The position numbers and the translations under genes are program-made. Source: Massilia sp. IC2-477 (GTDB lineage Bacteria; Pseudomonadota; Gammaproteobacteria; Burkholderiales; Burkholderiaceae_D). From it: 64,000 nucleotides of DNA. This document shows positions 55,489 to 64,000 of the stretch, one piece after another (within the stretch, counting starts at the first letter, position 1; each line of letters opens with the position of its first letter). The stretch is taken from the NCBI RefSeq assembly GCF_020707265.1, contig NZ_JAJFEQ010000001.1, positions 186,001 through 250,000 of the forward strand, given 5' to 3'. The notes beneath the pieces are model-generated. The model had not been told where the DNA came from, did not search any database, and saw only the letters and a list, made by a program, of their open reading frames with translations.

Positions 55489-56427
55489 TTACTTCGGTAC
55501 CAGCGCCCGCGCCGCGGCGCTGACCTGGTCGCGCAGCCATTTGTGCTCGGACGACTGGTGCACGCGCTGGTGCCACAGCTGGTAGAAGCGCATCGGCGGG
55601 AACTTGATCGGCACCGCGAAGCTTTTCAGGGGCAGCGTGCGTTCGTAGAAGCGGATGAACTGGCGTCCGGTGGTGAGCACCAGGTCGCTCTGGGTCAGCA
55701 TGTAGGGGATCACGCCGAAATAGGGCGACTCGACCGCCACCTTGCGCTGCATGCCCATGCGGTCGAGGTGGGCGTCGATCACGCCGTGGTAACCGGGCAG
55801 CATCTGCGAGGGCGCCACGTGCGGCAGCGACAGGTAGTCTTCGACCGTCATGCCATCGGCGGCGGTGCGCCGCGCATACGGGCTGTCGGCGCGCATGGTG
55901 CAGATGATCGGGTCTTCGAACAGCTTGGACATGTGCAGGTGCGCGGGCGGCTCGTCCCAGTTGGCGATCACCAGGTCCATCTCGCCGTCGGACAGCATGC
56001 GCAGGTAATCCAGGCCGGGGCCCAGGCTATGGATCACCACCTTGCTGTTGGGCGAACCGCGGCGCAGGGCGGCCACCACGCCCGGCAGGAACTGGGTGTC
56101 GAGGTAGTCGGGCGCGGCGATGTGGAAGGTGCGCGTCGCTTCTTCCGGCACGAAGGGAGACTTGCGCACGAACAGGCTCTCGGCTTCGTCCAGGATGCGC
56201 TTGGCCGGCTTCATGAGGCTCTCGCCGTGCTGGGTCGGCACCATGCCGCGCGCACCGCGCACCAAGAGCGGATCGCCGGTCAGCTCGCGCAGTTTGCGCA
56301 GCGAAGCCGAGATCGATGGCTGCGGCTGGTTCAGCTTGAGGGCGACGCGCGACACGTTCTTCTCCTGCAGCAGCAAATAGAGGATGCGGATCAGGTGCAG
56401 GTCGAGGTGCTGGGGCAGGCTGGCCAT
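55489..56427 (-). CDS. LysR-family regulator divergent from puuD
   Basis: A 312-residue regulator with an N-terminal winged HTH (HLDLHLIRILYLLLQEKNVSRVALKLNQPQPSISASLRKLRELTG) of the NodD/LeuO-like subgroup, and an effector domain starting at about residue 90 (RTFHIAAPDYLDTQFLPGVVAAL). It is divergent from puuD with 103 bases between them and lies just upstream of the UraD-AllC gene on its own strand. Control of urate catabolism is the obvious inference. A long inverted repeat in the intergenic region is its likely site. Confidence 0.92.
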   Translation of the reverse strand: MASLPQHLDLHLIRILYLLLQEKNVSRVALKLNQPQPSISASLRKLRELTGDPLLVRGARGMVPTQHGESLMKPAKRILDEAESLFVRKSPFVPEEATRTFHIAAPDYLDTQFLPGVVAALRRGSPNSKVVIHSLGPGLDYLRMLSDGEMDLVIANWDEPPAHLHMSKLFEDPIICTMRADSPYARRTAADGMTVEDYLSLPHVAPSQMLPGYHGVIDAHLDRMGMQRKVAVESPYFGVIPYMLTQSDLVLTTGRQFIRFYERTLPLKSFAVPIKFPPMRFYQLWHQRVHQSSEHKWLRDQVSAAARALVPK

Positions 56428-56431
56428 GGGC

Positions 56432-56464
56432 GCGTATATCAATACAGATATGTTGAATATACGC
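56432..56464. promoter_or_regulatory. Inverted repeat operator between LysR gene and puuD
   Basis: A perfect 8-base inverted repeat (gcgtatat / atatacgc) with a 17-base spacer; AT-rich inner parts (atcaa / ttgaa) extend the symmetry. It lies directly in front of the LysR gene and 67 bases before puuD, the usual place of a LysR-type operator. Confidence 0.6.
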
Positions 56465-56530
56465 TAAATTTCATGTTGCAGAAAATGAAATCAAGCTATC
56501 TTCGAGGGATACTCAATAAGGACGCCTCCT

Positions 56531-57766
56531 ATGGATGGTTTCGGATATCTCGGCCCGTATGCTTTGGAATGGTTCAACATGCTGGTGCGCTGGCTGCACA
56601 TCATCACGGGCATCGCCTGGATCGGCGCTTCCTTCTACTTCGTCTGGCTCGACAACACGATCCGCCCGCCGGCGCCGGGTTCGGAGCTGGCGAAGAAGGG
56701 CGTCGCAGGTGAATTGTGGGCCGTGCACGGCGGCGGCTTCTACAACCCGCAGAAATACCTCGTGGCGCCCGCCGAGCTGCCAAAGGAGCTCCACTGGTTC
56801 AAGTGGGAAGCGTATTCCACCTGGCTGTCGGGCTTCGCGCTGCTGGTCATCGTCTACTACCTGAATGCGCAAGCCATGATGGTCGACCGCAGCGTGGCGG
56901 ACCTCACCAGCTGGCAGGCGGTCGGCATCGGATTGGGAAGCCTGGTGGTCGGCTGGATCGTCTACGACCTGCTGTGCCGCTCCCCGCTGGGCAGGCACGA
57001 TCTGGCTTTCGGCGTCACCATCTTCGCCTTCCTGGTGGCCAGCAGCTATGTGCTGACGCACCTGCTCAGCGGCCGCGCCGCCTACCTGCACGTGGGGGCG
57101 ATGATCGGCACCATGATGGTGGCGAACGTGGCGATGCTGATCATTCCCGGCCAGCGCAAGATGGTCAAGGCCATGTTGGCGGGCCAGAAGCCGGACCCGA
57201 TCCACGGCATCAAGGCCAAGCAGCGCAGTGTTCACAACAATTACTTCACGCTGCCGGTGCTGTTCATCATGATCAGCAACCACTATGCGATGACCTACCG
57301 CCACGAATACTCATGGGCGGTGCTGGGCGTGATCATGGCGGCCGGTGTGCTGATCCGCCACTTCTTCAACCTGCGCCACAAGGGCCGTATCGCGTGGAAG
57401 TATCCGGCGGCGGGCGTGGCGCTGCTGGCGCTGCTCGCCTTTGCCATCGCGCCAAAGGCGCCGGCAGGGAGCCAGGCCGCAGCGGGGCAGGACGAGGCAG
57501 CGCGCTTCGCCCAGGTCCGCACCATCATCGACCAGCGCTGCGTGTCCTGCCATGCGCAGCAGCCGACACAGCCGGGCTTCGCGACGGCGCCGGGCGGCGT
57601 GATGCTGCACACCCCCGAACTCGTGAGCCAGAACGCTCAGCGTATCTACCAGCAGACGGTGCAGCTGAAAGCGATGCCGCTGGCGAACCTTACCCACATG
57701 ACCGATGCCGAACGGGCGCAAGTCGGCGCCTGGTTCGAAACCGGCGCAAAAACAGGACAGAAATAA
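56531..57766 (+). CDS. puuD: Membrane urate oxidase/hydroxylase PuuD with cytochrome c domain
   Basis: A 411-residue protein. The first ~315 residues form about eight membrane helices with the DUF989/PuuD pattern (NMLVRWLHIITGIAWIGASFYFVWLDN, HGGGFYNPQKY, HWFKWEAYSTWLSGFALL, YLHVGAMIGTMM). The C-terminal ~90 residues are a c-type cytochrome with the heme motif CVSCH at about 337 and a possible axial Met in VQLKAMPLANLTHM. PuuD oxidises urate to 5-hydroxyisourate with electrons going to the respiratory chain. AAGGA precedes the ATG. The next gene overlaps its stop by one base. Confidence 0.95.
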   Translation: MDGFGYLGPYALEWFNMLVRWLHIITGIAWIGASFYFVWLDNTIRPPAPGSELAKKGVAGELWAVHGGGFYNPQKYLVAPAELPKELHWFKWEAYSTWLSGFALLVIVYYLNAQAMMVDRSVADLTSWQAVGIGLGSLVVGWIVYDLLCRSPLGRHDLAFGVTIFAFLVASSYVLTHLLSGRAAYLHVGAMIGTMMVANVAMLIIPGQRKMVKAMLAGQKPDPIHGIKAKQRSVHNNYFTLPVLFIMISNHYAMTYRHEYSWAVLGVIMAAGVLIRHFFNLRHKGRIAWKYPAAGVALLALLAFAIAPKAPAGSQAAAGQDEAARFAQVRTIIDQRCVSCHAQQPTQPGFATAPGGVMLHTPELVSQNAQRIYQQTVQLKAMPLANLTHMTDAERAQVGAWFETGAKTGQK

Positions 57767-59007
57767 TGAACGACCAGCGACAGCAACAGCTCCTGGAATG
57801 GATCGACGCGCACTTCGACGAACAGGTCGGCTTCCTGCAGCAGGTGATCCGCATCCCGACCGACACGCCGCCGGGCAACAATGCGCCGCACGCGGACGCA
57901 GTCGCGGAGATGCTCGCGCAGTACGGCTGGAACGCCGAGAAGCACGCGGTACCTGAACAGGAGGTGCGCGACTACGGCATGGCGAGCATCACCAACCTGA
58001 TCGTGCGCCGCCCGTATGGGCCGGGAGGCCCGACGCTGGCCTTGAACGCGCATGGCGACGTGGTGCCGCCGGGCGAGGGCTGGACCAGGCCGCCCTACGG
58101 CGCCGAGATTCACAATGGCGCCATCTACGGCCGCGCCGCGGCGGTATCGAAAAGCGATTTCGCCACCTATGTGTTCGCGGTGCGCGCGCTGGAAGCGCTG
58201 GGCCTGCCGCTCACCGGCGCGCTCGAGCTGCACTTCACCTATGACGAGGAATTCGGCGGCCTGCTCGGCCCGGGTTGGCTGCTGGAGCAGGGGCTGACCC
58301 GTCCCGACTACGTGATCGCGGCCGGCTTCAGCTACAACATCGTCACCGCCCACAACGCTTGTTTGCAGCTGGAGATCACGGTGCACGGCAAGGCCGGTCA
58401 CGGCGCGATGCCGGAGACCGCGGTGGACGCGCTGCAGGCCGCCACCCGCATCCTGAACGCGATCTACGGCCAGCTGCCGGAACTGAAGAAGATCAAGTCG
58501 GGCGTGCCGGGCATCGATTCACCCACCATGCTGGTCGGCCGCATCGACGGCGGGACGAACACGAATGTGGTGCCGGGCAAGGTGGTGATGAAGATGGACC
58601 GCCGCATGATCCCGGAAGAAGACCCGGTGGCGGTGGAGGCCCAGGTGCGCGCGCTGATCGAGGATGCGGTGGCAGGCATGCCGGGCATCCGCCTGGAGAT
58701 CCGGCGCCTGCTACTGTCGCACGCATTGCGTCCGCTGCCCGGCTCGGAGCAGCTGGTAGCCAGCCTGCAGCGCCACGGCCGCGCCATCATGGGCGAAGAG
58801 ATCACGGCCCAGGGCACGCCGCTGTATGCGGACGCGCGCCTGTACGGCGAGCGCGGCATCCCGGCGGTGCTGTACGGTGCCGGGCCGCGCACGGTGCCCG
58901 AATCGAACGCCAAGAAGGCCGACGAGCGGCTGGTGTTGGACGACCTGCGCAAGGCTACCAAGGTGGTGGCGCTCACGCTGCTCGACTTCCTGGCGCAGTC
59001 CGAGTAA
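57766..59007 (+). CDS. M20-family metallohydrolase homologue with altered metal site
   Basis: A 413-residue ArgE/DapE-like protein. The first motif is intact (NAHGDVVP, His96 and Asp98) and so are the Glu pair (YDEEFGG, ~161-162) and the dimerisation-domain His (KAGHGAMPE). The second motif, normally GRGAxDMKGG with the metal-bridging Asp, reads GRAAAVSKSD at 122-131, so that Asp is Val127. The C-terminal region has NAKKADERL where many relatives have His. It is coupled to puuD (TAATG overlap), which suggests a role in urate or ureide breakdown, but the substrate is not known and activity may differ from classical M20 enzymes. Confidence 0.85.
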   Translation: MNDQRQQQLLEWIDAHFDEQVGFLQQVIRIPTDTPPGNNAPHADAVAEMLAQYGWNAEKHAVPEQEVRDYGMASITNLIVRRPYGPGGPTLALNAHGDVVPPGEGWTRPPYGAEIHNGAIYGRAAAVSKSDFATYVFAVRALEALGLPLTGALELHFTYDEEFGGLLGPGWLLEQGLTRPDYVIAAGFSYNIVTAHNACLQLEITVHGKAGHGAMPETAVDALQAATRILNAIYGQLPELKKIKSGVPGIDSPTMLVGRIDGGTNTNVVPGKVVMKMDRRMIPEEDPVAVEAQVRALIEDAVAGMPGIRLEIRRLLLSHALRPLPGSEQLVASLQRHGRAIMGEEITAQGTPLYADARLYGERGIPAVLYGAGPRTVPESNAKKADERLVLDDLRKATKVVALTLLDFLAQSE

Positions 59008-59015
59008 AGGCTGCC

Positions 59016-61172
59016 TCAGCGCGGCACGATGGCGAACTGCGGGCCGTTGCCGTAGTCCGGCTTGACGCTGCGCGCCATGAAGCGTTCCCACGCCTTGCGT
59101 CCGTCGTCGCCTGCGACGGCGGCGCTGTAGGCGAGCGCCGGCTGCATGTTCGACGGGTAGCCCACCACGCTGGTGGAGTAGCCGGTCATTTCGCCCACAG
59201 CCAGCTTGAGCGCCGCCGCCATGTCTGCGCCGGCGCAGGGTAGGGCAAGGAACTCGGGGGCGTGACTGGCGCGGTAGGCCTGGGCATAGTTGCGGTAGAA
59301 CGGGCTGCCTGCGCTGTCGCGCACCTTCAGGTCGTAGATCGCGCCGTCGATCCAGCATGCGTCCGGATCGACCATGCGCGCGACCGGGAACCTGGCCTTC
59401 CACTTCAGCAGCGGCAGGGCCTTGTCGAAGCCGAGTTCCGCTGTCATGCCGACCGCCGCAGTGAAGAAATCGTCCTGCCACGGCGCCAGCGCGGTGCCGT
59501 TCTTGTACACGACCGCGTAGCCATCGACGACGACACCCAGCGCGTTGGCCTGCGGGTTGTCGGTGTAGTGCGCGTTGTACCAGGCCAGGTTGCTGTCGAC
59601 GATGTGCCTGAAATGCTTTTTCAGCGGATCGTCGTCCGGCGTGATATAGGCGGCGCGCGCCAGCGTGCGCAGGCCCCATGCCTGGCCGCGCACCTGGTCC
59701 GGCTTGAGCAGTCCCTTGTCGAATTCGCGGTAGTAGGGATTCGACGAGAAGGCGTTGTACATCGCCCAGAACTGCAGTTCTTCGAGATAGTAATGGTCGC
59801 CGGTGACCAGATAGGGGAGATAAGCCAGTTCCGGCTGGTGCGGCACGTCGTGCAGGTTCGGGCTGTCGCAGCTGCCCGGCGTCTCGCAACCGCGGAAACC
59901 TTCGGACTTACCAGTCGCCGGATTGATGGCGTCGCCGGGACGGCCCAGGATCGTCATGTAGGGAAAGTCGCGCACGCTCACCGGCCGTCCGCTGCGCTTG
60001 TCCCGGAAGTGCATGGAGAAGCTGCCGGCCAGGTCGCCCGTGCCCAGCGTGACCTTCCTGGCCCGCGCATCGGCGCTCAGCACGTACATCGCCGCCCATC
60101 CCGGGAGCAGGCCGATGTCGGCGCGCCCGCCCGTGGTTCCCATCGCAGGCATGGCTTCACCGGTGCCCATCGGTTCGGTGCGGGGACCCTGCCAGCGCGC
60201 CTGCATGTCGGCCAGGGCCGATTCCGCCACCAGCACCGTGGGGTCGTAGTTCGGGATCGCGCGGCTGGCCATCAGGTCCTGCATGCTGGGATGCACGTCG
60301 ACGCCCGGATCGCCGCCGACCCAGAACACCTTGCGCCAGCGCGTGTGGTGGTAGTGGTTCAGGCCGGGCCGCGTGTACACGGCAGCGCCATCGAGCACGA
60401 TCTGCGCGTCGTAAGTAAAGTTCCTGGCCCCCGGCTCGAAAGCCCAGGCGTTTTCGACGGTGATGTCGACCCTGGTTCGCCTGGCGTCGGGATAGGTGCG
60501 CAGCGCGAAGCGCGCCACGAGCTGCGGATGCTCCTCGCCGGCGGCACTGCGCAGCGGCACGGCGGCATGCCACTCGTGTGCGATGGGGCCGGCCAGCCAG
60601 CTGTCCCTGGGCGGCTGCGCAGGGCGCCGATCGAGCGTGGCGCTGTAGCGCTTGCCATCGATGGTGGCGCTGACCACCGCGTCGACGGCCGGCCGCTCCG
60701 TTTCCGGCGCGGCGCTCTTGTGCGCATCCGGGGCCGCTCCCGCGAACAGGCCGAGGGCCACCGGCTTGCGCGCTTCCGGCCGCGCGACCAGTGCCGAGAT
60801 CACCGCGTGCCGCACCGACCCGTCGGGGTGGGTCGCCTTGACGTCCATTTGAAGGGGGACCGTGCCGGCGGCCGTCCTGCCGTGCAGCGAAGTGCCGGGT
60901 TGGAGGACGCCAGGCGCAAACACTTGTCCGAACGAGACCGGAACCGCTTCGCCGGCCGCGGCGCCGCCCGTGTTCTCCACGGTGGCCGTGGTGAGGCTGC
61001 CCTCGATCCGCTTCACCAGGTTGGGCGTGGCGCTGCCGTAGCGGGCTTCCACCACCTTGCGGGCGTCCAGGCCGCCCCCTGCCGGCAGGCCGGTAAAGAC
61101 CTGGATCTCGGCGTGGACGGTGCCGGCGGCGAGCAGGAAGGCGAGCATGATTGGTACGCGGAAGGCGGGCAT
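59016..61172 (-). CDS. Large secreted RIFT-barrel / YetA-like protein
   Basis: A 718-residue secreted protein (signal peptide MPAFRVPIMLAFLLAAGTVHA). The N-terminal ~260 residues look like the beta-rich domain of PcRGLX/YetA-like proteins (VPVSFGQVFAPGVLQPGTSL, HPDGSVRHAVISALV). The C-terminal part, from ~370, is helical and Trp/Tyr-rich (HQPELAYLPYLVTGDHYYLEELQFWAMYN, RGQAWGLRTLARAAYIT), typical of an (alpha/alpha)-barrel in polysaccharide lyases or glycosidases. A role in polysaccharide breakdown is likely but unproven. The ATG at 61172 has GGAG seven bases upstream; the open frame runs further. The gene is single, convergent with the M20 gene. Confidence 0.7.
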   Translation of the reverse strand: MPAFRVPIMLAFLLAAGTVHAEIQVFTGLPAGGGLDARKVVEARYGSATPNLVKRIEGSLTTATVENTGGAAAGEAVPVSFGQVFAPGVLQPGTSLHGRTAAGTVPLQMDVKATHPDGSVRHAVISALVARPEARKPVALGLFAGAAPDAHKSAAPETERPAVDAVVSATIDGKRYSATLDRRPAQPPRDSWLAGPIAHEWHAAVPLRSAAGEEHPQLVARFALRTYPDARRTRVDITVENAWAFEPGARNFTYDAQIVLDGAAVYTRPGLNHYHHTRWRKVFWVGGDPGVDVHPSMQDLMASRAIPNYDPTVLVAESALADMQARWQGPRTEPMGTGEAMPAMGTTGGRADIGLLPGWAAMYVLSADARARKVTLGTGDLAGSFSMHFRDKRSGRPVSVRDFPYMTILGRPGDAINPATGKSEGFRGCETPGSCDSPNLHDVPHQPELAYLPYLVTGDHYYLEELQFWAMYNAFSSNPYYREFDKGLLKPDQVRGQAWGLRTLARAAYITPDDDPLKKHFRHIVDSNLAWYNAHYTDNPQANALGVVVDGYAVVYKNGTALAPWQDDFFTAAVGMTAELGFDKALPLLKWKARFPVARMVDPDACWIDGAIYDLKVRDSAGSPFYRNYAQAYRASHAPEFLALPCAGADMAAALKLAVGEMTGYSTSVVGYPSNMQPALAYSAAVAGDDGRKAWERFMARSVKPDYGNGPQFAIVPR

Positions 61173-61257
61173 GGCGGCTCCGGGGAGGATAGGGTGAAAG
61201 GCTGGCATGCCGTATGGTAGCGCCAGGCGCATGCGCGCTGCGTTCGCGCTCAAGCAA

Positions 61258-61281
61258 CAAGGGCGCCCGCAGGCGCCCTTG
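61258..61281 (-). terminator. Terminator after the S9 peptidase
   Basis: A perfect 10-bp stem (caagggcgcc / ggcgcccttg) with a CGCA loop, 24 bases past the S9 peptidase stop; on the minus strand it is followed by a short T-rich stretch. Confidence 0.75.
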
Positions 61282-61304
61282 CAATCACTGCTGTATCGCG
61301 TCGA

Positions 61305-63671
61305 TTACTGCTTGAGCGTGCGCTCGAACAGCTGGTAGATGCGGCGGTACTGGTCGTACCAGGCTTCCGGCTGCACGTAGGCGTGGCGCTCCAGCGGGTA
61401 GCTGGCCAGTTCCCAGTTGTCCTTCTTCAGCTCGATCAGGCGCTGCGCCATGCGCACCGAGTCCTGGTAGAACACGTTATCGTCGATCATGCCGTGGGCG
61501 ATCAGGAGATGGCCCTGCAGCTTGTCCGCGTACTCGATCGGCGACGAGATCCGGTAGGCCTCCGGGTCGATGTCCGGCGTGTTCAGGATGTTCGCGGTGT
61601 AGCCATGGTTGTAGGTCACCCAGTCGGTCACCGGGCGCAGCGCGGCGCCCGACTTGAAGGTCTCCGGTGCGCGCATCAGGGCCATGAAGGTCATGAAGCC
61701 GCCGTAGCTGCCGCCGTAGACGCCGACGTTCTTGGCGTCGCCCTGGTGCTGGCCCACCATGTAGTTCACGCCGTCGATGTAGTCGACCAGTTCCGGGTGG
61801 CCCATCTGGCGGTAGATCGCGGTGCGCCACTTGCTGCCGTAGCCCTTGGAGGCGCGGTAGTCCATGTCGAGCACCACATAGCCCTTCTGGACCAGCAGGT
61901 TGTGGAACATCTGCTCGCGGAAGTAGTTCGGGTAGCGCTTGCTGACGTTCTGCAGGTAGCCGGCGCCGTGCACGAACATCACGACCGGATACTTCTTGCC
62001 CGGCTCGAGCTGGGCCGGGCGGTACAGCTTGGCCCAGACCGGATCGCCACCGGCGCTCGAGGGCACCGCTACGTATTGCGGCTCGACCCACTGGCGCGCC
62101 TTGTACTCGGCGGTACGGGTGTCGGTCAGCTTGGCTGCAGCGCCGCCGCTCACAGGCACCGTGGCGATCTGCACCGGGGTGTAGCTGCTCGACCAGTGAA
62201 CCAGCAGCTTCTTCTCGTCCGGCGACAGGGTGAAGCGTTCGACGCCGTCCAGGTTCGTGACTTCGCGCACGGCGCCGTCCTTCGCGTTGACGGCGCAGAC
62301 TTCGTAGTCGCCCGGGGTGGCGCGGTTGCACATCACGTAGGCGACGCTGCCGTCATGCGACCAGCGCACGTCCGAGGCTTCCCACTTGCCCGAGGTCAGG
62401 GCACGTGGGGCGCCACCTTCTGCCGGCTGGGTGTACAGGTGCGAATAGCCGCTTTCCTCGGACAGGTACCACAGGGTGCGGTTGTCCGGCAGCCAGCCGA
62501 ATTCGTTGTTGTCGTAGTTGACCCAGGCGGTGTCGCTCAGGCGGTGCAGCGGCTTGAGTTTCGCAGCCTGCAGGTCGACGGTGGCGATCCAGCGGTCCTT
62601 GTTGTCCACCGAACGCAGCATGACGGCGACATTGGCGCCGTTCGCGCTCCATTCGATGGCGTCGGCGCCTTCGAGCACGCGCACCGGACGGCTGCCCTTG
62701 AGCGGCTCCTTCTTGGCAGCGGCGCGCAGCTCGGCCAGCGGGTCGACATTGACGCCGGGGAGGACGTCGAAGGACAGGTCCTGCACCTTGTTGGTGCGCA
62801 GGTCGACCAGCTTGAGTGCGTGCGGCGCCGGCGTGTTGCGGCCCACGCGCGGACGCTGGTCGTCGAATTCCTCGTAGCCCGATTCGGTCACATAGCGCGG
62901 CATCTTGCCGATGCGGCCCTTGTCAGCGCCTTTCGGTGCGGTGACCACGAGCAGCCAGCGGCCGTCGGGCGACAGCACGCTGCCTTCGATCGCGACCTTC
63001 TCGCCCAGGTAGATCGGGGCCGGGGGCAGGGTCGGGTCGGCGCGGCGCTGTTCGTTCATGCGCTCGCGCAGGGCGTCGCGCTCGTCTTTCTGGCGCTTGA
63101 GGGTGGCGATCAGGCGCAGCTGCTGGTCGCGCAGCGGATCGTCCTCGTTCACGGCCGGGTCCTTGGCAGCGCGCGGCAGGGCGACCGGGCCCACCACGCG
63201 GGTGGTGCGGTCCCAGCTGTACCAGTCGGTGCCGATGCGGTACTGGACGCTGCGCTCGTCGCTCGCATACTGCGGCGACTCGAGGCGGCTGGCGCCGCGT
63301 GTGATCTGCACCAGCGCGCCGCTGCGCAGGTCGCGCTCGAACAGGTCGCCGTTACGCAGCATCAGGACGCGGGTCTGGGCCGGGTTGTAGACCACGTCGG
63401 CGCCGTCGATCTTTGCGGCCTCAAGATCGCTCACCAGCTTCGGCTTGCCGCCTTGCGCCACCTGCCAGGTGTCGCGGATCGGCGAGCCGGTGCGCTTCTG
63501 CTTGTAATACACCTGCTTGCCGTCCCAGCTGAACCAGGCGGTTTCCACCGGGGTGCCGATCCAGTCGGGGTGGGACATGGCCTGGTCGAGGGTGATGGGC
63601 GTGGAGGCCGCCGCCGGCAGGGCAAGCAGGGCGAGTTGTGCCGCGAAGATCGTGAGTGCTGGTAGTCGCAT
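61305..63671 (-). CDS. S9-family prolyl oligopeptidase, secreted
   Basis: A 788-residue serine peptidase with a signal peptide (ending ALPAAAS). The N-terminal ~500 residues form a beta-propeller of repeated strand motifs (GKQVYYKQKRTG, VRWSHDGSVAYVMCN, RFTLSPDEKKLLVHWS). The catalytic domain has VMFVHGAGYLQNV, the nucleophile in VYGGSYGGFMTFMAL, Asp in HGMIDDNVFYQDS and His in PLERHAYVQPEAW. It belongs to the DPP IV-like/acylaminoacyl group. The ATG at 63671 starts the signal peptide. It should cleave short peptides in the periplasm or outside. Confidence 0.93.
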   Translation of the reverse strand: MRLPALTIFAAQLALLALPAAASTPITLDQAMSHPDWIGTPVETAWFSWDGKQVYYKQKRTGSPIRDTWQVAQGGKPKLVSDLEAAKIDGADVVYNPAQTRVLMLRNGDLFERDLRSGALVQITRGASRLESPQYASDERSVQYRIGTDWYSWDRTTRVVGPVALPRAAKDPAVNEDDPLRDQQLRLIATLKRQKDERDALRERMNEQRRADPTLPPAPIYLGEKVAIEGSVLSPDGRWLLVVTAPKGADKGRIGKMPRYVTESGYEEFDDQRPRVGRNTPAPHALKLVDLRTNKVQDLSFDVLPGVNVDPLAELRAAAKKEPLKGSRPVRVLEGADAIEWSANGANVAVMLRSVDNKDRWIATVDLQAAKLKPLHRLSDTAWVNYDNNEFGWLPDNRTLWYLSEESGYSHLYTQPAEGGAPRALTSGKWEASDVRWSHDGSVAYVMCNRATPGDYEVCAVNAKDGAVREVTNLDGVERFTLSPDEKKLLVHWSSSYTPVQIATVPVSGGAAAKLTDTRTAEYKARQWVEPQYVAVPSSAGGDPVWAKLYRPAQLEPGKKYPVVMFVHGAGYLQNVSKRYPNYFREQMFHNLLVQKGYVVLDMDYRASKGYGSKWRTAIYRQMGHPELVDYIDGVNYMVGQHQGDAKNVGVYGGSYGGFMTFMALMRAPETFKSGAALRPVTDWVTYNHGYTANILNTPDIDPEAYRISSPIEYADKLQGHLLIAHGMIDDNVFYQDSVRMAQRLIELKKDNWELASYPLERHAYVQPEAWYDQYRRIYQLFERTLKQ

Positions 63672-63783
63672 CGTGTTCTCAGTGCTGAGTGAAAGGGAAT
63701 TAGCTTTCTTGCCAGAAAATGCGCTTTGCATTCTAGCTCAGCATGCGACGCTGCGGGGGAGGGATGCGGAGAATGATTAGACC

Positions 63784-63824
63784 AAAAAACAATGCGCCGG
63801 CGTACGTATGTACGGCCGGCGCAT
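63784..63824 (-). terminator. Terminator for minus-strand genes at the right edge
   Basis: A 9-bp stem (atgcgccgg / ccggcgcat), extendable inward, is followed on the minus strand by a run of T (tgttttttgg). It lies 33 bases past the stop of the small gene at 63857. Confidence 0.85.
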
Positions 63825-63856
63825 GCATGTCAGTACAGCTGTCGCGTTGCAGCGCG

Positions 63857-63961
63857 TCAGGCTGCCTCGCCCGATTCGCGCGAAGGGCGCAGGAACAGGG
63901 CAAGACGAATGACCAGTCCGGCGAGGGCGCAGACGATGAGGACGGTTTCGAGTGTGGTCAT
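63857..63961 (-). CDS. Small single-helix membrane protein
   Basis: A 34-residue ORF: a short N-terminus, one hydrophobic helix (TVLIVCALAGLVIRLALFL) and a hydrophilic tail RPSRESGEAA. It is followed by a good terminator and preceded two bases upstream by a TGA in another frame that probably ends a gene outside the window (the last codons read AHGGWAPVVRG). Its own frame is also open to the window edge, so the true start is uncertain. No family recognised. Confidence 0.4.
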   Translation of the reverse strand: MTTLETVLIVCALAGLVIRLALFLRPSRESGEAA

Positions 63962-64000
63962 GCTCAGCCCCGGACGACCGGCGCCCAGCCGCCGTGGGCG

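Overview
The window looks like chromosome of a high-GC betaproteobacterium, most likely an Oxalobacteraceae member close to Massilia. This is inferred from GC-rich codon use, a TonB-dependent receptor, a PEP-CTERM protein with a sigma-54-like promoter, a LytTR system with an AlgR-like box, and dispersed hairpin elements of a type I associate with Betaproteobacteria. I see no rRNA, tRNA, CRISPR array, insertion sequence or prophage. Genes are densely packed and both strands are used.

Layout. 1-5.3 kb: the end of a TonB receptor, a lipoprotein 5'-nucleotidase, an S1/P1 nuclease, a MipA barrel and an Ala/Thr/Pro-rich secreted protein. 5.5-10.6 kb: a BMP-type nucleoside ABC importer (minus strand; binding protein, ATPase, two permeases). 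10.6-16 kb: a hydrolase, DUF2231 and YciI proteins, a DUF969-DUF979-Pcp pyroglutamate module and an LEA-like lipoprotein. 16-26.6 kb: a pseudouridine operon (psuK with a fused helix-turn-helix, then psuG) facing a deo-type operon (xapA, deoB, deoC, a two-domain ALDH16-like dehydrogenase, deoA, cdd). 26.7-33.4 kb: a VgrG with a C-terminal transthyretin-like tail, followed by an AT-rich block of four unrecognised genes that looks like a type VI secretion effector/immunity island. 33.5-37.4 kb: DUF2076, a LytS/LytR pair, a TonB-C protein and a GNAT protein. 37.4-49.6 kb: a RutR-like TetR regulator, a MocR regulator and a complete reductive pyrimidine degradation operon. 49.7-53.6 kb: a PEP-CTERM protein, MgtC, a NarL-type two-component pair and a barrel protein. 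53.6-59 kb: urate catabolism (UraD-AllC fusion, LysR, PuuD, an M20 homologue). 59-64 kb: a large secreted RIFT-barrel-like protein, an S9 peptidase and a small membrane protein at the edge.

How it fits together. Much of the window makes sense as a nucleic-acid scavenging region. Secreted or lipid-anchored nuclease and nucleotidase could make nucleosides; the BMP transporter imports them; XapA, DeoA, Cdd, PsuK/PsuG, DeoB, DeoC and the aldehyde dehydrogenase take the sugar to triose phosphate and acetate. Pyrimidine bases go through PreTA, dihydropyrimidinase and ureidopropionase to beta-alanine and on to acetyl-CoA. Purine-derived urate enters PuuD and UraD/AllC. Supporting a shared regulon, the promoter regions of the BMP operon and of xapA carry the same ~30-bp block, in the same orientation relative to the gene and followed at identical spacing by ATGCATA.

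The strongest candidates for something undescribed are the VgrG-linked AT-rich effector island (29.6-33.4 kb), the shared nucleoside promoter element, and the three phased ACCGT boxes upstream of the LytS/LytR operon.
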